Of a stretch of DNA of 64,000 bases, positions 45,960-58,299 are shown piece by piece. The DNA lies in assembly GCA_019054805.1 (NCBI GenBank), contig JAHQIY010000004.1:5146001-5210000 (forward strand), read 5' to 3'. The notes under the pieces are model-generated. The model was given only the letters and a program-made list of their open reading frames with translations. It was not told where the DNA came from and did not search any database. Both the position numbers and the translations under genes were made by a program. Position 1 is the first letter of the stretch. Each line of letters starts with the position of its first letter. Source of the DNA: Brachionus manjavacas (Eukaryota > Rotifera > Eurotatoria > Ploima > Brachionidae).

Positions 45960-46715
45960 TTTTAGCCTCTCAAAATCTTATCTAATTTATTTTTAAATAA
46001 GTCAATTATTTTGATTCTATTACTTCATTTGTCAAATTGTTTCAATCATTAACAACTCTGTTAGTATAAAAATTATACCTCGGTAAACAGTTTTTTATTA
46101 GTTCTTTTCTAAGTCTGTATCGATTACCTCTTGTATTATATGCACTTTTACTTTATAATGGTTCTCTGTACCAACTTGTACATTTTTATTAGATCACCGC
46201 GTCTTCTTCTTGTTGAAAGTGTTGTTAGGCTCAGTATTTTAAGCCTCTCCATGCAGTTTTGCTCACTAAATCCCAGGTATGGATACCATACCGAGTCAGC
46301 ATATTCAAGATGGGGTCGAACGAGACATGTGTAGTTTTTTTTAATAATACTCATATTATGGTAACTGAAACCATTTAAAATTTGCCTTAGAACTCTGTTA
46401 AATCTTGCCGATGACTCACTTATTTGCTTACACGTTTCTATATTGGTCTTTACTATGACTCCCAGATCTTTCTGTTCAGAAGTCTCTGCCAACTTGTGGA
46501 CTTCACCCTCTTTTGATATTTACTAATCCGTTCTTAGGTTTTTTCTACCAATATGCATTACTTCACATTTATCAATGTTGGGATTCATCGACCATTCTCT
46601 GCACCATTCGACAAGACTATTAATATCGTTTTGTAAATTCTCTTTCATTATCCTTTCATTTACTTCATTAAAAATACAATATATTTTTCAGTCATCCGCA
46701 TATAAAGAGATTTAG
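45960..46715 (-). pseudogene. CR1/L2-like LINE, RT end to 3' end
   Basis: The minus strand starts at LYADD (RT catalytic box, near 46690-46710) followed by a stop. It continues NDINSLVEWCREWSMNPNID, KCEVMHIGRKN, EQKDLGVIVKTNIETCKQ, FSYHNMSIIKKNYTCLVRPH, TRRRRGDLIKMYKL and, in another frame, PRYNFYTNRVVNDWNNLTNE. A stretch containing the LE.VQRRATKL block is deleted near 46270. Several frameshifts make it non-functional. Confidence 0.87.
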
Positions 46716-47868
46716 TTTCAATCTATTTGAGTTTTAATTTGTGGCATAAATTAGAAATAATTACTAAATTTTAGAGGAATTTTAATTTTTTAAATAAATA
46801 TTATAAAAATTAATAAATTTATATTAAAGACCCAAATAAAAGTTTTGATGTTAAATTTTATTTATCCTAAAAATTTTCCTGTTTTTTTTACGTATTTCTT
46901 TTACTCATAAAACGTGAGTTGCTAAAACAGCCTTAATGGAATTGGATGGTATTTTGGATCTATTATATTGCTAATTAATCTGTAAATTTCTAAGATATAT
47001 AATTTGATAAATCAGTTTAAATTTCGATGATTTTAATTTTAAGTCGATTATGCACAAATTTGTTGTTCCATGTCGAATTTTAGATTAATTATAAAATCAA
47101 GATTTTTACTTTATTTATTTTAAACTTAAAAAAAGGATAAAAAATTCAAATCAGCCATTAAAGTCTCAATTTTAAATCTATAATTTTTATATTTTTTTTT
47201 TATTTCTTTTTTTATCATAGTACTTAAATAATAAAATTCTTGCTTAAAAATTTTTTTTTTAGCTAAATTTTTTAAATTTCTTCCATTTTCTCTGATTTTC
47301 TATTTTGTATTATGAAAATTTGTTGAAAAATTAATTATTTAATTAGAATCCTGAGTTTTTATAGAAAATACTGCTAGCTTAAAAATTCAATGCAAATAAG
47401 ATTTTTTAAAAACGGAAAAGCATGTTTTTATTTAGCTGTTTATCATAAGATTTAAAAAATTTAAATAAATATTTAATATTTAAGCGTAGGTAATGCTTAG
47501 TTTTAAAATATAAAAGCAATTCTTCGTTTGAAAGGACAGGTAATTTAATTTTTATCAAAATTTACTATTCGATGGCGTTAGATACCAAATATTTAGTGCC
47601 AACACACTAATACAAAAGTTTTCTTTGTTTTAAAATTTGCTTTTAGTAATGCAAGCAAAAATTTGTCTCATGACTGAAATATTTATTTATTACTATAATA
47701 ATAAATTTGGCAAAGAACAGAAATAAATATTCGGTTTTTGAATTAATTTGAGAAAAATATTTCTGAATTTTTTCTCTTAAATGACCATGAAAATAAACAT
47801 TTGAATTTTTTCTTGAAAATTTTTAAGATTTAGATTTTTGAATCATTCTCTTCTAACTATATTCAACA
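46716..47868. other. AT-rich region upstream of BBLN
   Basis: No gene or repeat is recognisable. The BBLN promoter and 5' UTR presumably lie at its right end. Confidence 0.45.
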
Positions 47869-48739
47869 ATGGTAGAGGTTAATCCAAGCAATAACTCCCA
47901 TCAAGATCAGGATGATGAGTCAGGTAAGATTAATTTTAAATAGCAAGATGGGCAATGTTAGAAAATTTAAAAAAAAATTTATAAACCTCAATAGATATGC
48001 ATTTTTTCCAATTCATTCAAAAAAAATTCGAATGGTGAAAGAATGATGAATCTTTTCTAGAAAATATTTTCATTTATTTTTTAGGTAAATAAAGTTTTTT
48101 AGACAAAACTTCCCCTATTTGAAATTTGAATCGCCCTTACTATTCCTATCTTTTTTTTTTAAATAACTTGGTCTATTTAAAAAATATGACCACAAGATAA
48201 TCAAAATGGGTCTGTGCAATATAATTAAGTATTCTAATTTATGCCTTTGTTTCGCTGGGATACATTATAGTGTTTCAAAAAGCTTGTTCATATTGAATTA
48301 AAAACAGATCAATAATGATTTAAAAACATTCTAAAATTAGCTTAAAATTTTGTTAAAAATTCACTGTTTATTTTGCAATTTAAATAAATTCATGGCAAAT
48401 AGAATTCTTTATTTACTTTAAAATTTTTTAGATGTCAAAGAGCTTGAAGCTCAATTGAATGAAATAGAGTCTGCTTTGGACAACTTAGAAAGTCAAAATG
48501 ACAGTATTCTGGCGAAATTAAAGGACGTTTTGGAATCGAATCGAGAGATTCGCAAAGAATTTGCTAGTTTAAACAAAAAAGAAGATGTTCAAGAGTCCAA
48601 AACTCTTAACAAAAAGCAAGAAAATGCAGATGTTTCACAACTACAACAAATGCACGAATTATCTTTGAATAAGAAAGCGGCAAACTCTAAAGGTGACCTG
48701 AAAGCTGAAAAGGCATCTTCTAAGTCAAAAAAAAATTAA
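47869..48739 (+). CDS. BBLN: Bublin coiled-coil protein (UPF0184)
   Basis: Two exons, 47869-47923 (MVEVNPSNNSHQDQDDES) and 48432-48739, are joined in phase 1 (TCAG|GTAAG, TTTTTAG|AT) to give 120 residues. Bublin is a small conserved coiled-coil protein; its worm homologue regulates the intermediate filament network of the gut lining. The core ELEAQLNEIESALDNLESQN and AKLKDVLESNREIRKEF matches the family's INSMLDQINSCLDHLEEKND-like block, including the LESNR..R.EF end. A basic, Lys/Ser-rich tail (to about 120) extends beyond the vertebrate protein (about 83 residues). The first exon is acidic and short, which is why the start would be missed without splicing. The assignment is fairly sure; the function in this animal is inferred. 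Confidence 0.85.
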
Positions 48740-49836
48740 AAACATTTTATTTTTTTCCAGATTAAAAAAATCCAATTTTTACTACTCTAATGTTTTTAAT
48801 TTTCATCTCTATGAATAAAATTTATTAAGAAAATCCATTTTTAATTGAATCATTACTTTAGTTGAAAATTTAATTTTTCATTTTGCTCATCTTTTGATCA
48901 GTTCAATATTTAAATATTATCATTTAAAAGTTCTTTTTTACAGTTTCAAATCACAAATCATGAAATCAAAAAATTTCAATCAAAAATTTCAATCAATCAG
49001 TATGATCCAAACACTTGATTAAGTTCTAAAACGAATAGTCTAGAATATGTTTATAGTTTATTACTTGAAGTCAAATGAAAAAAATACAACTAAAAATAAA
49101 AATGAGGCAAAATATTAGAATTCAAAAAGACTTACACTCGTTATTAAAACACTATTAGCCAAGAATTTTTAAGCTTCTATTTATAAGAAATTAATGACGA
49201 TAACAAAAAAAAATCATAATTTTAAATGCAATTTATTCTAAAATTTTGACTTGATATAGATAGAAAAAATACGCTCCATTAGTGTAAAGTTAGCTTTAAG
49301 CTTAAAGACATTATTTAATAAGAAGAGCATTTGCAACAATTCATTTTAAAACCTTATAAAAAAACAAAATATAAAAAAGTTTATAAATTTTTATCAAAAA
49401 AGTAAACGTATTTTAAAATTAATTTAAAATAATTCAACGACTTTTTAACTTAATAACAATAATTTTTTTGAACCGCTTTTGTGTTAAAACGGTTATATCC
49501 GAGGATTAAAAAAAATATTTTCGATCGAAAAGCTTTTTTATCTTTATAAATTTTATATTTTTTTCAATTAAACAATTGAAAAAAGCTCAATTTTTAAATA
49601 AAAAATAGAGAAAAAAATTTTTCTTAATTTTTCTGTTATTCAAAATTTAACCGGTTTTCTCGAACCGGTTTCCCACCTCTAGTGATGCTTTGCTCAATTA
49701 ATCAAGATAATTTTTAAAATTGAAAAAATTAATTTTTATTCATTTAATTAATATTTATGCTCTAAATAAGAATTTAAATTCTATCAAATACTTTATTTTG
49801 ATTTTACACACAAACAGAATTAACTGTTCAAGTTGT
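48740..49836. other. AT-rich intergenic region
   Basis: It contains the BBLN 3' flank (AATAAAA near 48815). An ACCGGTTTTCTCGAACCGGT palindrome lies at about 49650. No gene is visible. Confidence 0.45.
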
Positions 49837-49844
49837 CTTGTTTT

Positions 49845-50242
49845 CAGAGTTGTTCACAAGTCACAAGTCCAAGTCCGGACTTAAAATTTTTTTTTATTAA
49901 AAAAATAATAAATTGTCTAAATCTGGATGACTCGAAGTTACGAGATCCCAAAAATTATTCTAGGAACGTAAGATCACGAAAATTTGCGCCTAATTTTTTA
50001 TTGTTAAACATGATCGTGAGATTTTTTTTGCATTCAATGAATATAAAGACTTTTCAACTAAAATTGCAAGAAAATTCTGAAATATGACAAATCTTTTTAC
50101 ATTAGACAACCCATTAGTATTTAAATTTTCTGATATAAAGCCTGATCTAGAAAATAAAAATAAAAATAAAAAATTTTAAAGTCCGGACTTGGACCTTTTT
50201 TTAGTGACTTGGACTTCAATTAGGGAATTTTAAACAACTCTG
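49845..50242. mobile_element. hAT-type MITE, TSD CTTGTTTT
   Basis: The termini are CAGAGTTGTTCACAAGTCAC and, at the right, the reverse of CAGAGTTGTTTAAAATTCCC. Exact 8-base duplications CTTGTTTT lie at 49837-49844 and 50243-50250. Subterminal AAGTCCAAGTCCGGACTT palindromes are present at both ends. Internal blocks match the ZER1-intron copy at 10323-10764 in reverse orientation. It is 398 bases long; the open frame across it has no known domain. Confidence 0.93.
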
Positions 50243-50250
50243 CTTGTTTT

Positions 50251-52240
50251 ACACGGATTTTAAGTATTAATTTTTTTAATTTATTAAAAAGATACAATTG
50301 GAATATAAATGTTTTTTTTTCACGTGGAGAAAATAATAAAATATTGTTATGTAAATAAATTTTAGATAGGGAATAAAGTGCATAAAATAATTTTATAGCA
50401 AAAGAGAATACTGAATAAACTTAGTGCACAATCACGTTCGTAGAAAGCATGAAATTGGTCAATGGCAAAAAAAACTTGTCAATATCAAAATAATTGAAAT
50501 TGTTTTCAAACTGAATAATGTGCAAGACGTCTTGGAAAATTTTCAAAATGAGAGCTTGGTTGTATTTTTGAATTGTTATTATTGAATATTCAATTTTAGT
50601 TTTTTCGTTAAAATAAGCTTTTTTATTTTAAAATATAGCTAACAAATATGCTTAATTGTGATCAAAAATTTTAAAAGTACTAAATTAATTTCATTACTTT
50701 ATAATTTTTTATTTAATAAAATAAACTTAATTGATTTTTCCGCACTAACAAAAACAAACGAAAATTTCTTTTTTTAAGTTTAAATTGAAAATTAATTTTT
50801 AGAATAACTTAGAAAAAATAATTAATAGAAAATGGTGAAAATTAAACTTTAAAAAATAATGATTGAAAAAATTGCAAGTTAAACTTTTTGTTGATATTCA
50901 TACGCCTTAAATTGAGTGGATTACATCAAGACGATTCGGTCTAATTCCATTCAAATTTTATGTTCATGTGTGTTCTGACTAAAACTTTGTCTGATTTAAA
51001 CTGAACCTTAGAAAAATTCAAGAAAAATTTAATTTGGTTTTAACTTTAATATTTTTAAAAATCCAATTTTTGGTGGATAAAGTGGAAAGTTGCTGATTGT
51101 ACTGTTGAAGTAGATCCATTAAAGTGTTTTAGTAGTCTTGTGTGAAAATATTTTCGAAAAAAATTTGTGAACCCCAATTATTGAAATTTAAATAATTATT
51201 GGCTCAATAAAATGTTCAAATCTATAATTGAAAATCTTAGCAAGAGCTAAAGCTTAAATTTTTGAAACTTAAGACGCAATAGTTTCAAAAAGCTTTAAAT
51301 TTGAACAATTTTAGCACGATTTTGCTTAAAGTCTTCTTCGAATGAAAAAAAAAGACGCGATGATTTAAGAAACCATGTTGATGTGATAAAAAGAATAGCT
51401 TTAATACATGAATTCAGAAAGATATATTTGAATCAAGGCGTCCATTTAAAGCTACGCACCATCCAAGCCTCAAATTCAAAATGGATTCTAGAAGACGTAA
51501 CTTTATCTAAATGCATAGCTTTTTTGTAAAGAAAATGAAAATTCAGAAATTCTAAATTTATTATTTGAAAAAAAAGCCACAGCTTAGCTTCTTATAAAAG
51601 CTAAATCTTTAGAATAAAATTCAAAAAGCCATTCTTGCTTGTTGAGAGCGAGAGAAAAAAATTTGAATTTTCAATTAATTAATTCCGATCACATCTTGAT
51701 GATGTGAAAAAAAATAAAACTAATCTTTTCCTATCACCAATAAATTGGATCTTTGGCCACCATTCAAATGCAATTTTATATAGTTTATTTAAACTTTAAA
51801 TTATTTAATTTTTTTAAGTAAAAAAATTAAGCAACAGTCAAAGCAAAATGATTTCTAGTGTAAAGCATGTGAGCGTATTTCTAAGTCTAACTGTAAAAAA
51901 AATCTCTGGATAAATGTTTTGAAATTTTTCTTCAAAATGTCTAGCAGTTAAATTAGCGTGTAAGTCTAAATGTATACAAGCAAATTCTGGAGAAATTTTT
52001 ATTTGAAAGTCTATGCCATCAGGATTGGTAGGACATTATAAAATGACAGAAATTTCGGCTTTAGTTAAGAATTAGAAGAAAAAAACAAAAAAGATTATTA
52101 GATTGAATTTTTAGGCCTTGTCTTGGCTTTTTTGTTTCGGACAAAATTTTTCATGCTTTTTTGATTAGTCTTTTTTTAGATAAATTTATTTTAAGCATTT
52201 CAAGTAAATAGTCAATTGAAAAATTTAAATCTCTGCTGAA
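50251..52240. other. AT-rich region upstream of nanos
   Basis: No gene or repeat is recognised. It should include the nanos promoter and 5' UTR, but no motif can be named. Confidence 0.45.
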
Positions 52241-54904
52241 ATGAGCGCTGTTAGCGAGAACATGGTCAAACAATTTGAGACAAAAGAAAACGAAGACTTG
52301 AATGGGAATATTGTTGAAGATGAACAAAATGATCATAAAGAAGAAATGGAAAGCAAGCAGCTGAATGGCGAAGGTTCAAAGGCAGGACTGAACTGCAGCA
52401 ATGGTTCTTCGGGAATCGGCAGCTTAATCGGCTCGCCAAATTGTGACCAAGTCGCCAACAACTCAATTTACACTGGCTACAGCTCTGGCAACGACTGCTC
52501 AAGTCAGCAGGACTCGAGCGATAGCGGCCACTCAGCAAAAATAAATGCCAACGCGCCGGCATTCAATTTGGCCAAAGGCTCAAATTTTCAAGTGCCCGCT
52601 GAACTCATTAGCAAACTGAGCCTCAGTCAGAACACTGCCAACAACAGCTCTAATGACAATTTGTCCAATTTGGATGAAGCGGATGCCAACCAAATGTACT
52701 TTTCTGGCATGAACTACCACAGTTTGCCGACTGGAATGGGAAACAATTCCCAATTTGACTACGAGCTATTCAGCAATGAATTTTCAGGGGTCGACAAACA
52801 ATTGGCAATGCAGCTGACCTCTAACCCGAATATGTTGGATGCTGTGATTGGCAGCAAGAAGAACATGGACAGTCAAAAGCAACAGCAGCTGTTGGCTCAG
52901 GCGATTGCGGCCGCCAATCTGCTGGCACAAAACGCCCCCAACAGCAGCAACAACGGCAATGAGCACAAAAATCGGTCTCTGATGGAAAATATTGACCAGT
53001 TGAATTCAAAATTCCTAAATCAAAAGCAGTCCTATGACCAAAATGTTCAAAAAAATTTGAATTCCCTTTTGGCAGCCGCTTCTTCTTTCGGCCAAAATAA
53101 TCCGTCAGATCAAATGACCAATTTTCAATCACCCAGTCCAATGAAGAGACAAAGCACTGGAGCCTATCTGAATCCGAACGTAATTTTTTCAACTCCCATT
53201 CAGCCCTCCACTTCGCCAACAACAAGCTCAAACAGTGTGAACAGCAGATTCAATGATGGCAACAGATTCTATTCCAAGCAAGCCGCTCAAAGCAACAGTC
53301 CGGACAAAATGAACTCAATGTCGGCTTCAAATTCATCGTTTAACATGGACATGGCCAGTAGCAATCCAAATGCGTCAGTGAATAGCGCCTATGAGGACGA
53401 TGAAGTGTTTAGTCAAAATTCGAGTCTCAATTTCAGCCAGAGTGGAAACTCTCCGGCACCTAATCAAAATATAGACATGTATCAATTTTACAGGACTCTT
53501 TTAGCCTCCAATTTAAATTCTTCGAATATAAGCGAGCTGCTTATGAATCAATCAGCCAATTTGTCCAACCTGTCCATAGGTTCAGTGAATGATATTCTCA
53601 ATTCGAACAATTCGAACAATTTTCTAAATTTGTCAAATTCAAACAATTCATTTAATCAAACCAAAATGAACAATTTTAGTCAAGGAAACAATTCTGGTCA
53701 AAGTTCTACTAGCTTCAACCAAAACAACAATGTGCCAAATGCAGCCTTTGCGGCCGCGTTTTTCAAACAGCGCCAAAACAACCAAATGGTGAACAACAGG
53801 TCATCGACCAGCTACATGGGCGGTCAGTCCAACAATCTGAACCAGGCCAATATGGCACACTTTATGAGTCCACAAAATCAATCAATGAACAACATCAGTG
53901 ATCCAAAACGAAGAGTCAACTCAATTGCCACTGCTTACAATTTTGGTTCCAATTCAAACAATTCACCCTTGTTCTCGTCGGCCTCCACTCATAACGTGGG
54001 CCCAAATGCCAGTCATCTCTTGCAGCACAGCTCATTGGTATCCTCAGCTCCATTCATTTCTTCGGCTGCCAATCATTCAACCGCTTCAGTCTTGGGCAAC
54101 AATTCACCGCTGTCTCAGACCATTAGCTCACTGCAGAACCAGTCTAACCCGATGATGTCCAATTTGGAAAATTTCGCAAGCATCAACTCCTCGCCAATGC
54201 ACAGCTCCAACCCTCTAATGTCTTTTTCGTCCTCGTCCGGCTCGCCACTGTCCAACACGCTGCTGTCGAGCTCGGGAAAGCCGCTGAGAAGCGAGAGACT
54301 GCCGCCACAGATGGTCGAGGAAATAATCAAGCAGGCCAAGCTAAGGCGCAAGCAAGGAGGCAAGAAAGAAGTGTGCGTTTTTTGCAGAAACAATGGCGAA
54401 AAAGAGCAATTTTTCGCTAGTCACACACTCAAAGACGCCCAAAACAACGTGGCCTGTCCGGTATTGAGGCTGTACCAGTGTCCGATTTGCCACGCTAATG
54501 GCGACCAGGCGCACACAATCAAATATTGCCCGTATGCAGAAAAAGACAGTCCAAAATTGAAAGAATTTAGCCGTTTGTCTGCTGCAACTGCCTTGTTTCT
54601 GAACTCGCTCAACGGAGCAAGCACATCGCCGAACACTTCTCCGCCAGAGACTCCCTCGCCTCTTAACCAAACTCCATCGCAAGCCCACCGTCTTAGCTTT
54701 TTAGGCCAAGGCATTTCGCCAAACATATCATCGCCAAACAATGCATTCGCTCAAGCACTCAACCAATTTGGCAACTTTAGTAACTTCAATTTGAGCAGCG
54801 CTTGCCTTCAGGGAAAAAACGACTTGAATATGAATGCTAGCAAAGCGTCAAACGAGGTGAACAATGGTCTTTTGGCAACGTCTGGTCAAGTCAATATGAA
54901 ATAG
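52241..54904 (+). CDS. nanos: Nanos, very long N/S-rich form
   Basis: It is one uninterrupted frame of 887 residues. Nanos is a cytoplasmic translational repressor of germline and stem cells; with Pumilio and the CCR4-NOT complex it silences target mRNAs. The defining paired CCHC zinc finger is complete: C712, C715, H728, C739 and C747, C750, H758, C763, with exact family spacing (C-2-C-12-H-10-C-7-C-2-C-7-H-4-C) and the typical VCVFCRNNGE start. A basic helix (EEIIKQAKLRRKQGGKK) precedes it. Oddity: most nanos proteins have roughly 140-450 residues. Here about 700 residues of Asn/Ser/Gln-rich, probably disordered sequence precede the finger and about 120 follow, with SPNTSPPETPSP. Codon use looks coding throughout. 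ATG at 52241 is the first in frame after upstream stops. Confidence 0.95.
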   Translation: MSAVSENMVKQFETKENEDLNGNIVEDEQNDHKEEMESKQLNGEGSKAGLNCSNGSSGIGSLIGSPNCDQVANNSIYTGYSSGNDCSSQQDSSDSGHSAKINANAPAFNLAKGSNFQVPAELISKLSLSQNTANNSSNDNLSNLDEADANQMYFSGMNYHSLPTGMGNNSQFDYELFSNEFSGVDKQLAMQLTSNPNMLDAVIGSKKNMDSQKQQQLLAQAIAAANLLAQNAPNSSNNGNEHKNRSLMENIDQLNSKFLNQKQSYDQNVQKNLNSLLAAASSFGQNNPSDQMTNFQSPSPMKRQSTGAYLNPNVIFSTPIQPSTSPTTSSNSVNSRFNDGNRFYSKQAAQSNSPDKMNSMSASNSSFNMDMASSNPNASVNSAYEDDEVFSQNSSLNFSQSGNSPAPNQNIDMYQFYRTLLASNLNSSNISELLMNQSANLSNLSIGSVNDILNSNNSNNFLNLSNSNNSFNQTKMNNFSQGNNSGQSSTSFNQNNNVPNAAFAAAFFKQRQNNQMVNNRSSTSYMGGQSNNLNQANMAHFMSPQNQSMNNISDPKRRVNSIATAYNFGSNSNNSPLFSSASTHNVGPNASHLLQHSSLVSSAPFISSAANHSTASVLGNNSPLSQTISSLQNQSNPMMSNLENFASINSSPMHSSNPLMSFSSSSGSPLSNTLLSSSGKPLRSERLPPQMVEEIIKQAKLRRKQGGKKEVCVFCRNNGEKEQFFASHTLKDAQNNVACPVLRLYQCPICHANGDQAHTIKYCPYAEKDSPKLKEFSRLSAATALFLNSLNGASTSPNTSPPETPSPLNQTPSQAHRLSFLGQGISPNISSPNNAFAQALNQFGNFSNFNLSSACLQGKNDLNMNASKASNEVNNGLLATSGQVNMK

Positions 54905-56064
54905 AATTGAAATGTTTAAAATATTAGTTAAAATATTTTAGTTAAAATAATTTATCAATCAATTAAATCAATTTAAATTCAATTATAATAATAGACAATC
55001 AAATTTTGCAAATTTAACAATTTTAAAATCAATTTTTAAATTGAGAACCCAAAATAGACCAAGCCACCAATCTACCTCACTTAAAATAATATTTATATAT
55101 ATATAAAACAAGTAACTTAAAGTGTTTTGTTTTTAATCTTCTTCTCTTTTTTTTTTTCTTTTTTTTTTTCTTGCGTTTATTTGTTATACTCACAAATGCC
55201 GTCCAAAAGGATTTTTGCAATAGTTTATGAAAAAATTGTTTTTGTCATTGAAGACACTCTTTTTTTAAAAATTTGTTTTAGGAAAAAAAAAACATGTTTT
55301 TTTTTTAGTTGTTATATCAATTTTAAGCTCAAATATTTTAATCAAATTATAATTAAAGTGAAAATTGAAGAATTTATTTTGAAATATAATTTATTAGAAA
55401 AAATTTTTAAAAATAATAAAAAAATTTTAAACAAAAATTTTATTTTTTCGTTTTTTTTTTCGAAAAGTATATTTTCAATCAATAAATTATTGTTTATCTC
55501 TTAATTTTGTTCATACATTTAATATTTAAAAATCAAAGAATTTTGATTCTCAATCTGGTTTTTAAATTTTTTTACAAATAAAACTCATTGAAAATATGTG
55601 TTTAGAAAGCCTGATAGCCAATTCATTAATATTTATAAAATATCTAAACGATTTGCAGCGATTGCATTTTTTTTCTTCTTCCCCATGTTAAAAGATTGGT
55701 ACATGAGGTCGATCACGTTTTCTTAAATAAACTCAAGAGTTCCGAATTTAGTCTTAAGTTTTATAGCTGCTATTCAATTGAAAAAAAAAATATCCAAGTT
55801 AAGTGTTGGTTTAGTGTGGAAAAATACATTAAGTTCGGTATAGCTTTGGTAATTATTTTTCAGTTCAGTACCATTCTTCTTTATTCTAAGAGACCATTTA
55901 TCCATCAACTTAGATTGACTTTAAACATCAGGTTATAATATTAAAATGAGTGGATTTCAAGAATAACAATTATTTTATTAAGCTTGTTTAAAACTTAATC
56001 ATAAAAAAATATTTTACTCTAAGAGTATAAAAATATTAGTAATTCTAAAAAGCGTATTTCCTTA
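54905..56064. other. nanos 3' flank, low complexity
   Basis: Poly-T and A/T tracts create spurious open frames (for example 55127-55504). No gene is supported. The first few hundred bases are likely nanos 3' UTR, normally the site of localisation and translational control, but no element could be identified with confidence. Confidence 0.5.
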
Positions 56065-56072
56065 TTCGATAT

Positions 56073-56369
56073 AAATATGCCCCTTTTCTATCCTAGCGGA
56101 TAATAGGGAGGTGCTCATTTCATTTTTCCATACGTTTTTGAGAAATGGCTCCGATCTGACACAGAGGTTATTGTATCAAGTTGATCATCTTACACTGCTA
56201 TTATTGCCGAGTCAAAACCGGTCCCTATTTTTATGATGAAAAAGGTTTAAACATTCGTCCCTTACTGCAAACACATTTTTAAGATTTTTTAAGCCTCAGT
56301 GGGGTTTGAACCTTCGACCCTCTTCTTGCATGATTAACACAAAAAGCATTCGGTTATACGGGCTTCTTT
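56073..56369 (-). mobile_element. tRNA-derived SINE, nearly full length
   Basis: Read on the minus strand from 56369: GCCCGTATAACCGAATGC (diverged A box), GTTAATCATGCAAGAAGAGG, and GGTTCAAACCCC (B box). It continues through GACCGGTTTTGACTCGGCAA, GATGATCAACTTGATACAAT and CTCTGTGTCAGATCGGAGCC to GCACCTCCCTATTATCC and the AT-rich tail. It is flanked by TTCGATAT at 56065-56072 and 56370-56377, a probable target duplication. It combines the head missing from 16252 with the 3' end missing from 41656. Confidence 0.88.
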
Positions 56370-56377
56370 TTCGATAT

Positions 56378-58299
56378 TGCAGCTTCTTAAAGCTAAACCC
56401 CAACTTTGGTGCATGCAACTAACACCATCTTGAGCATTTTAAAACATTCTAAACTTACATTGCTTGTTCCAATGATGTGTTTTAAGCCTAGAGTCCCCAT
56501 TAAAATCAACTTTTTTAACTTTAATGCACCATTCAAGCTTGAGATCTCTGTAAAAATGAAAATAAATTGTTAGGATAATGCATTTGATAAAGCACTACAA
56601 ATTGAATATAAAGAACAATTAAGCAATTGAAAAATTTTTTGTCAATTTTTAATTTTTATTGACAGTATTGCTGAAAATAAATTTTAAGATCAAATTTAAA
56701 ATATGAATGTGTAGAAATAATAATACATATAAGATTCGTTAGCATACAAAATAAATTTATTTCAAATAAAAAATAATATAACCCTTATAAAACAAAAGTT
56801 TATAGCTTTAGCATTCAAATATTTGAGTCGGTGTCGGTTTTTCACCTAAATGGATTCAAAATTTAAGAAGCAAATCAAATAGAATACTTGGAATTCAATA
56901 AAGATTTAAATCTTGACCTCAACAAACAAGCAGTTGTAAATTTTAATAAAGTATTCTTCGAATTTCGTATCTACTGAACCAAACCATTTAAATTTTGTTT
57001 AAAATTTTGCCTACGGTCTTGAGACTCTCATTCTTAAATCTCTTAATCACGTCCACATGATTTTTTTTTCGTTCCTTGAGGTTATTGTGACGGCCATATT
57101 TATTTCAAAGACTTTGAATGAACTTTTTTTTAAATAAAAATTTTCAAGTCAACTCAAGTCGATGTGAGATTCCTTTTTTTTATATTCTTAAAGGAGGTTA
57201 ATTAATTAAATTCAATAAATGAATAAATAATACAAAATCATTGATAATTTTCATTAATTTTAAGATCCTAAACCTCTAAAGAAATAAAAAAGACGCCAAA
57301 GCTCTAAAATTTTTTGCAATTTCTTTTTTTTACAGCAATTTACATAAATTTTAGAGAAATTACTTTATCTACGTCAATTGTTGAAAAAACAAAAAAAGAA
57401 ACATCACAATATATTATTCTAATAATTTTAATTGAAGATAAATTAATATCAGCCAAAAAAATTTAAATTTTTCTTGATAATTGAACTTTTTTGTATACGA
57501 ATCTAATCTTATAAAATATTATTTTTACTTGTCAAAATTTAAACTTTCTTTTTTGAACCCCTGTTTTATTGATAGTAAAATTGATAATTCCTATTACTAA
57601 TATTAATGTGATAACTTTGAAACATGAAATTTTTAAATTAATAAATTTATTAATACTTATTGAATCAACTATTACAAAATTAATGAAGAAAATTTATATA
57701 AATATCACATTTAATATTTAAATGGTCAAAACAAAAATTAGGCTTAACCTTTTGTTTTAAACAAATTAGTCTCTAAATATTAATTGATTTTACTTTTAGC
57801 TACCCAATCTATTATATCAAAATATTAGGTCGTAAAATACGATGAATTAATTAAGCTTATTATCCAATTTTTTATCCAAAAAAAAAATTTTAAAATTTTT
57901 TTATTCCATTTTATTTTCTAGATATATTTGTGAATAGCTAGTTTTGTTGTCTTCGTGCAATTTGTAAAAAGTTAAATTTTAAAGATGCTTATTGATGCTT
58001 AATCAATTTTATAAATTGATTATTTTGATTAATCAATTATATTAAGATTCAATTTCTCTTCTAACAGCTTAAACGAACCTTGTTTTTGAAAATTAACAGT
58101 GAAATAAGAAAAAAATTAAAAAAAAAATTTAAATATTTATTTTATTAAAAATCTAGTGCTACCAAGACGGCTTTTAACAATAAAATAGTGAAATTATAAA
58201 AATTAACTTAATTAAAGTTAAATAAACTTTGAGAATGGTTAGACCATTCTTGAGAATCAAAAGAAAGATATTATATCAAACTGCTTTGTCTGTAATAGA
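56378..58299. other. AT-rich intergenic region
   Basis: No gene, LINE or bounded repeat is recognised. Confidence 0.45.

Noticed and set aside
55127..55504. 125-codon frame after nanos
   Set aside because: Phe/Lys/Asn-only translation of poly-T and poly-A tracts, with no domain and no conserved composition.
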